Shown here in pieces: positions 62,465-64,000 of a stretch of DNA of 64,000 bases. Under the pieces are notes generated by a model. It was not told where the DNA came from. It was given only the letters and a program-made list of their open reading frames with translations, and made no database searches. Origin of the DNA: Flavobacterium selenitireducens (GTDB taxonomy: Bacteria; Bacteroidota; Bacteroidia; Flavobacteriales; Flavobacteriaceae); NCBI RefSeq assembly GCF_014748335.1, contig NZ_JAAVIY010000001.1, positions 1-64,000 of the forward strand, written 5' to 3'. The position numbers were made by a program, and so were the translations under genes. Position 1 is the first letter of the stretch. Each line of letters begins with the position of its first letter.

Positions 62465-63970
62465 ATGGAAACCCACCATTATATCAGCACTGATCTCGTG
62501 CGCCTCGACACCTTGTCGGACATTATTTCGTCCGATAAAAAACTGGCGCTTTCCGAAGAAGCCCGCGTCAACATCCGCAAATGCCGCGAATATCTCGATC
62601 GAAAAATGGATTCCCAAACCGACCCGATTTACGGCATCAACACCGGTTTTGGCTCACTTTACAATATCAAGATCGACAGCGAAAACTTATCGAAATTACA
62701 GGAAAACCTGGTAATGTCCCACGCATGCGGGGCTGGGGCCGAAGTGCCTCGCGAGATCGTTAAGCTGATGTTGTTGCTCAAGATACAATCCTTGAGTTAT
62801 GGGAACTCAGGCGTCCAGGTGGAAACCGTAGAGCGCCTCGTGGATTTCTACAACGAAAATGTGCTGCCTATCGTTTTTGAACAAGGTTCGCTGGGCGCTT
62901 CCGGCGATCTCGCACCATTGGCGCATTTGTCCCTGCCGCTTATCGGACAGGGTGAAGTGTGGTTCGACGGGAAAAGACGGGAGGCGTCAGAAGTCTTGAA
63001 ACACTTCGGCTGGGAGCCAATCCGACTCAAATCCAAAGAAGGGCTTGCGTTGCTCAACGGGACGCAGTTCATGCTTGCCTATGGCGCCCACGTATTGCTC
63101 AAAGCCGACAAATTGTCGTACCTCGCGGACCTAATCGGAACGATTTCCCTCGAAGCCTTCGACGGTCGCAGGGAGCCGTTCAACGAGCTCATCCACGCGG
63201 TGCGACCGCACAAAGGCCAAATCGTCACGGCGGCCCGCATCAGTGTTTTCCTCGAAGGAAGCGAAATCATCAAGCAGTCCAAAAAACACGTTCAGGATCC
63301 GTACTCGTTTCGCTGCATGCCTCAGGTTCACGGGGCGTCTAAAGATGCGATCGAATACGTCCACAAGGTATTCAAGACGGAGATTAATTCCGTTACGGAC
63401 AATCCCAACATTTTCATCGAGGCCGACCAGATCATATCGGGAGGAAATTTTCACGGACAGCCGCTCGCTTTGGCGTTGGACTTTCTTGCGATTGCATTGG
63501 CGGAACTCGGAAATATCTCCGAACGACGCACATATCAGCTCATTTCAGGACTGAGAGGATTGCCTGCATTTTTGGTGGACAACCCGGGATTGAATTCCGG
63601 ATTCATGATCCCGCAATACACCGCGGCCAGCATCGTAAGCCAGAACAAACAATTGGCCAACCCGGCCAGCACGGACAGTATCGTTTCATCGAACGGTCAG
63701 GAAGACCACGTTAGCATGGGATCGAATTCCGCTACGAAAGTCTTGCGTATCGTCGAGAACCTGGAGACGATTCTCGCCATCGAACTGATGAACGCGGCCC
63801 AGGCGCTGGATTTTCGTCGTCCGTTGCGCTCGAGCGAATTCGTGGAAACTTTCGTGAAGTCGTATCGCGAAGAGGTTCCCCATGTTAAGGAAGACCGCAT
63901 TTTGCATTACGATATCGAGAAGTCGAAGCTTTTCTTGAGGAGTTTTGGGATTGCCGAGGAATTGTTGTAA
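62465..63970 (+). CDS. hutH: Histidine ammonia-lyase
   Basis: A 501-residue ammonia-lyase with the MIO-forming Ala145-Ser146-Gly147 in GSLGASGDLAPLAH, NTGFGSLYNI near 59, and QEDHVSMGSNSA near 414. The SH pair in NLVMSHACGAGAEVP near 79 marks histidine rather than phenylalanine or tyrosine selectivity. It deaminates histidine to urocanate, the first step of histidine degradation. No other hut genes are in the window. It ends 30 bases before the window edge. Confidence 0.93.
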   Translation: METHHYISTDLVRLDTLSDIISSDKKLALSEEARVNIRKCREYLDRKMDSQTDPIYGINTGFGSLYNIKIDSENLSKLQENLVMSHACGAGAEVPREIVKLMLLLKIQSLSYGNSGVQVETVERLVDFYNENVLPIVFEQGSLGASGDLAPLAHLSLPLIGQGEVWFDGKRREASEVLKHFGWEPIRLKSKEGLALLNGTQFMLAYGAHVLLKADKLSYLADLIGTISLEAFDGRREPFNELIHAVRPHKGQIVTAARISVFLEGSEIIKQSKKHVQDPYSFRCMPQVHGASKDAIEYVHKVFKTEINSVTDNPNIFIEADQIISGGNFHGQPLALALDFLAIALAELGNISERRTYQLISGLRGLPAFLVDNPGLNSGFMIPQYTAASIVSQNKQLANPASTDSIVSSNGQEDHVSMGSNSATKVLRIVENLETILAIELMNAAQALDFRRPLRSSEFVETFVKSYREEVPHVKEDRILHYDIEKSKLFLRSFGIAEELL

Positions 63971-64000
63971 TGCCTACTGTCACGTACTTTTTTCGGATAT

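Noticed and set aside
1..64000. CRISPR arrays, prophage, integrated plasmid or toxin-antitoxin modules
   Set aside because: No regularly spaced direct repeats, integrases, phage genes or recognisable toxin-antitoxin pairs were seen; the window is core genome.

Overview
The window is chromosomal DNA from a member of the Bacteroidota, almost certainly Flavobacteriaceae and close to Flavobacterium, with rather high GC for that group (judged by eye). Evidence: two proteins with type IX secretion (T9SS) C-terminal sorting domains, a PorQ-like T9SS component, a TonB-dependent receptor, head-GIN lipid-free envelope proteins, UMF1 and CPBP families, and many start-proximal copies of the Bacteroidetes promoter TTG-N17..23-TAnnTTTG with A-rich, Shine-Dalgarno-free start regions. 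It looks like ordinary core genome with small accessory scars, not an island.

Layout. 1-1600: 3' end of a 5S rRNA, a terminator, a structured repeat, a T9SS cargo gene. 1.6-3.4 kb (minus): hydrolase plus two MsrB methionine-sulfoxide reductases, one cytosolic, one lipoprotein. 3.5-11.5 kb: glycogen branching enzyme, a GT9 glycosyltransferase, a GH31 glucosidase, an M48 lipoprotein protease and a UMF1 transporter. 11.5-15.1 kb (minus): a five-gene ECF sigma / membrane anti-sigma-like / DUF4097-like / GIN / GIN operon. 15.4-22.3 kb: lipoprotein, lon, porQ, cmk, nucleoside-type MFS. 22.4-26.5 kb: two REP palindromes beside a decayed RAYT transposase, then a large T9SS type B protein. 26.7-38.9 kb: rpsA, GlxA-type regulator with a small membrane protein, fumC, a 55-residue membrane protein, TonB receptor, ArsC, CPBP-menE, M1 peptidase. 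39-46.8 kb: acyl-CoA carboxylase beta, DUF47-Pit phosphate uptake, OMPLA, barrel protein-DUF1697, EEP phosphatase, flavin/PLP-oxidase-like protein. 46.9-56.5 kb: prfB, threonine aldolase, second structured repeat, ybaB, oligopeptidase B, a cysteine-synthase-family enzyme, yebC, gcvT, nnrD. 56.5-64 kb: thrA-thrB-thrC plus a methyltransferase broken by one amber codon, a thioredoxin-like relic, hutH.

The most notable finding is upstream of thrA: a strong consensus promoter followed at once by a 28-codon reading frame with nine threonine codons and mutually exclusive hairpins, the layout of a threonine attenuation leader. Other points of interest are three copies of a structured intergenic element (possibly the Flavo-1 RNA class), the nonsense-interrupted methyltransferase inside the thr operon, the RAYT that has lost its HUH motif next to intact REP palindromes, and the sigma/GIN envelope module. 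All calls are from reading the sequence; no database search was possible.
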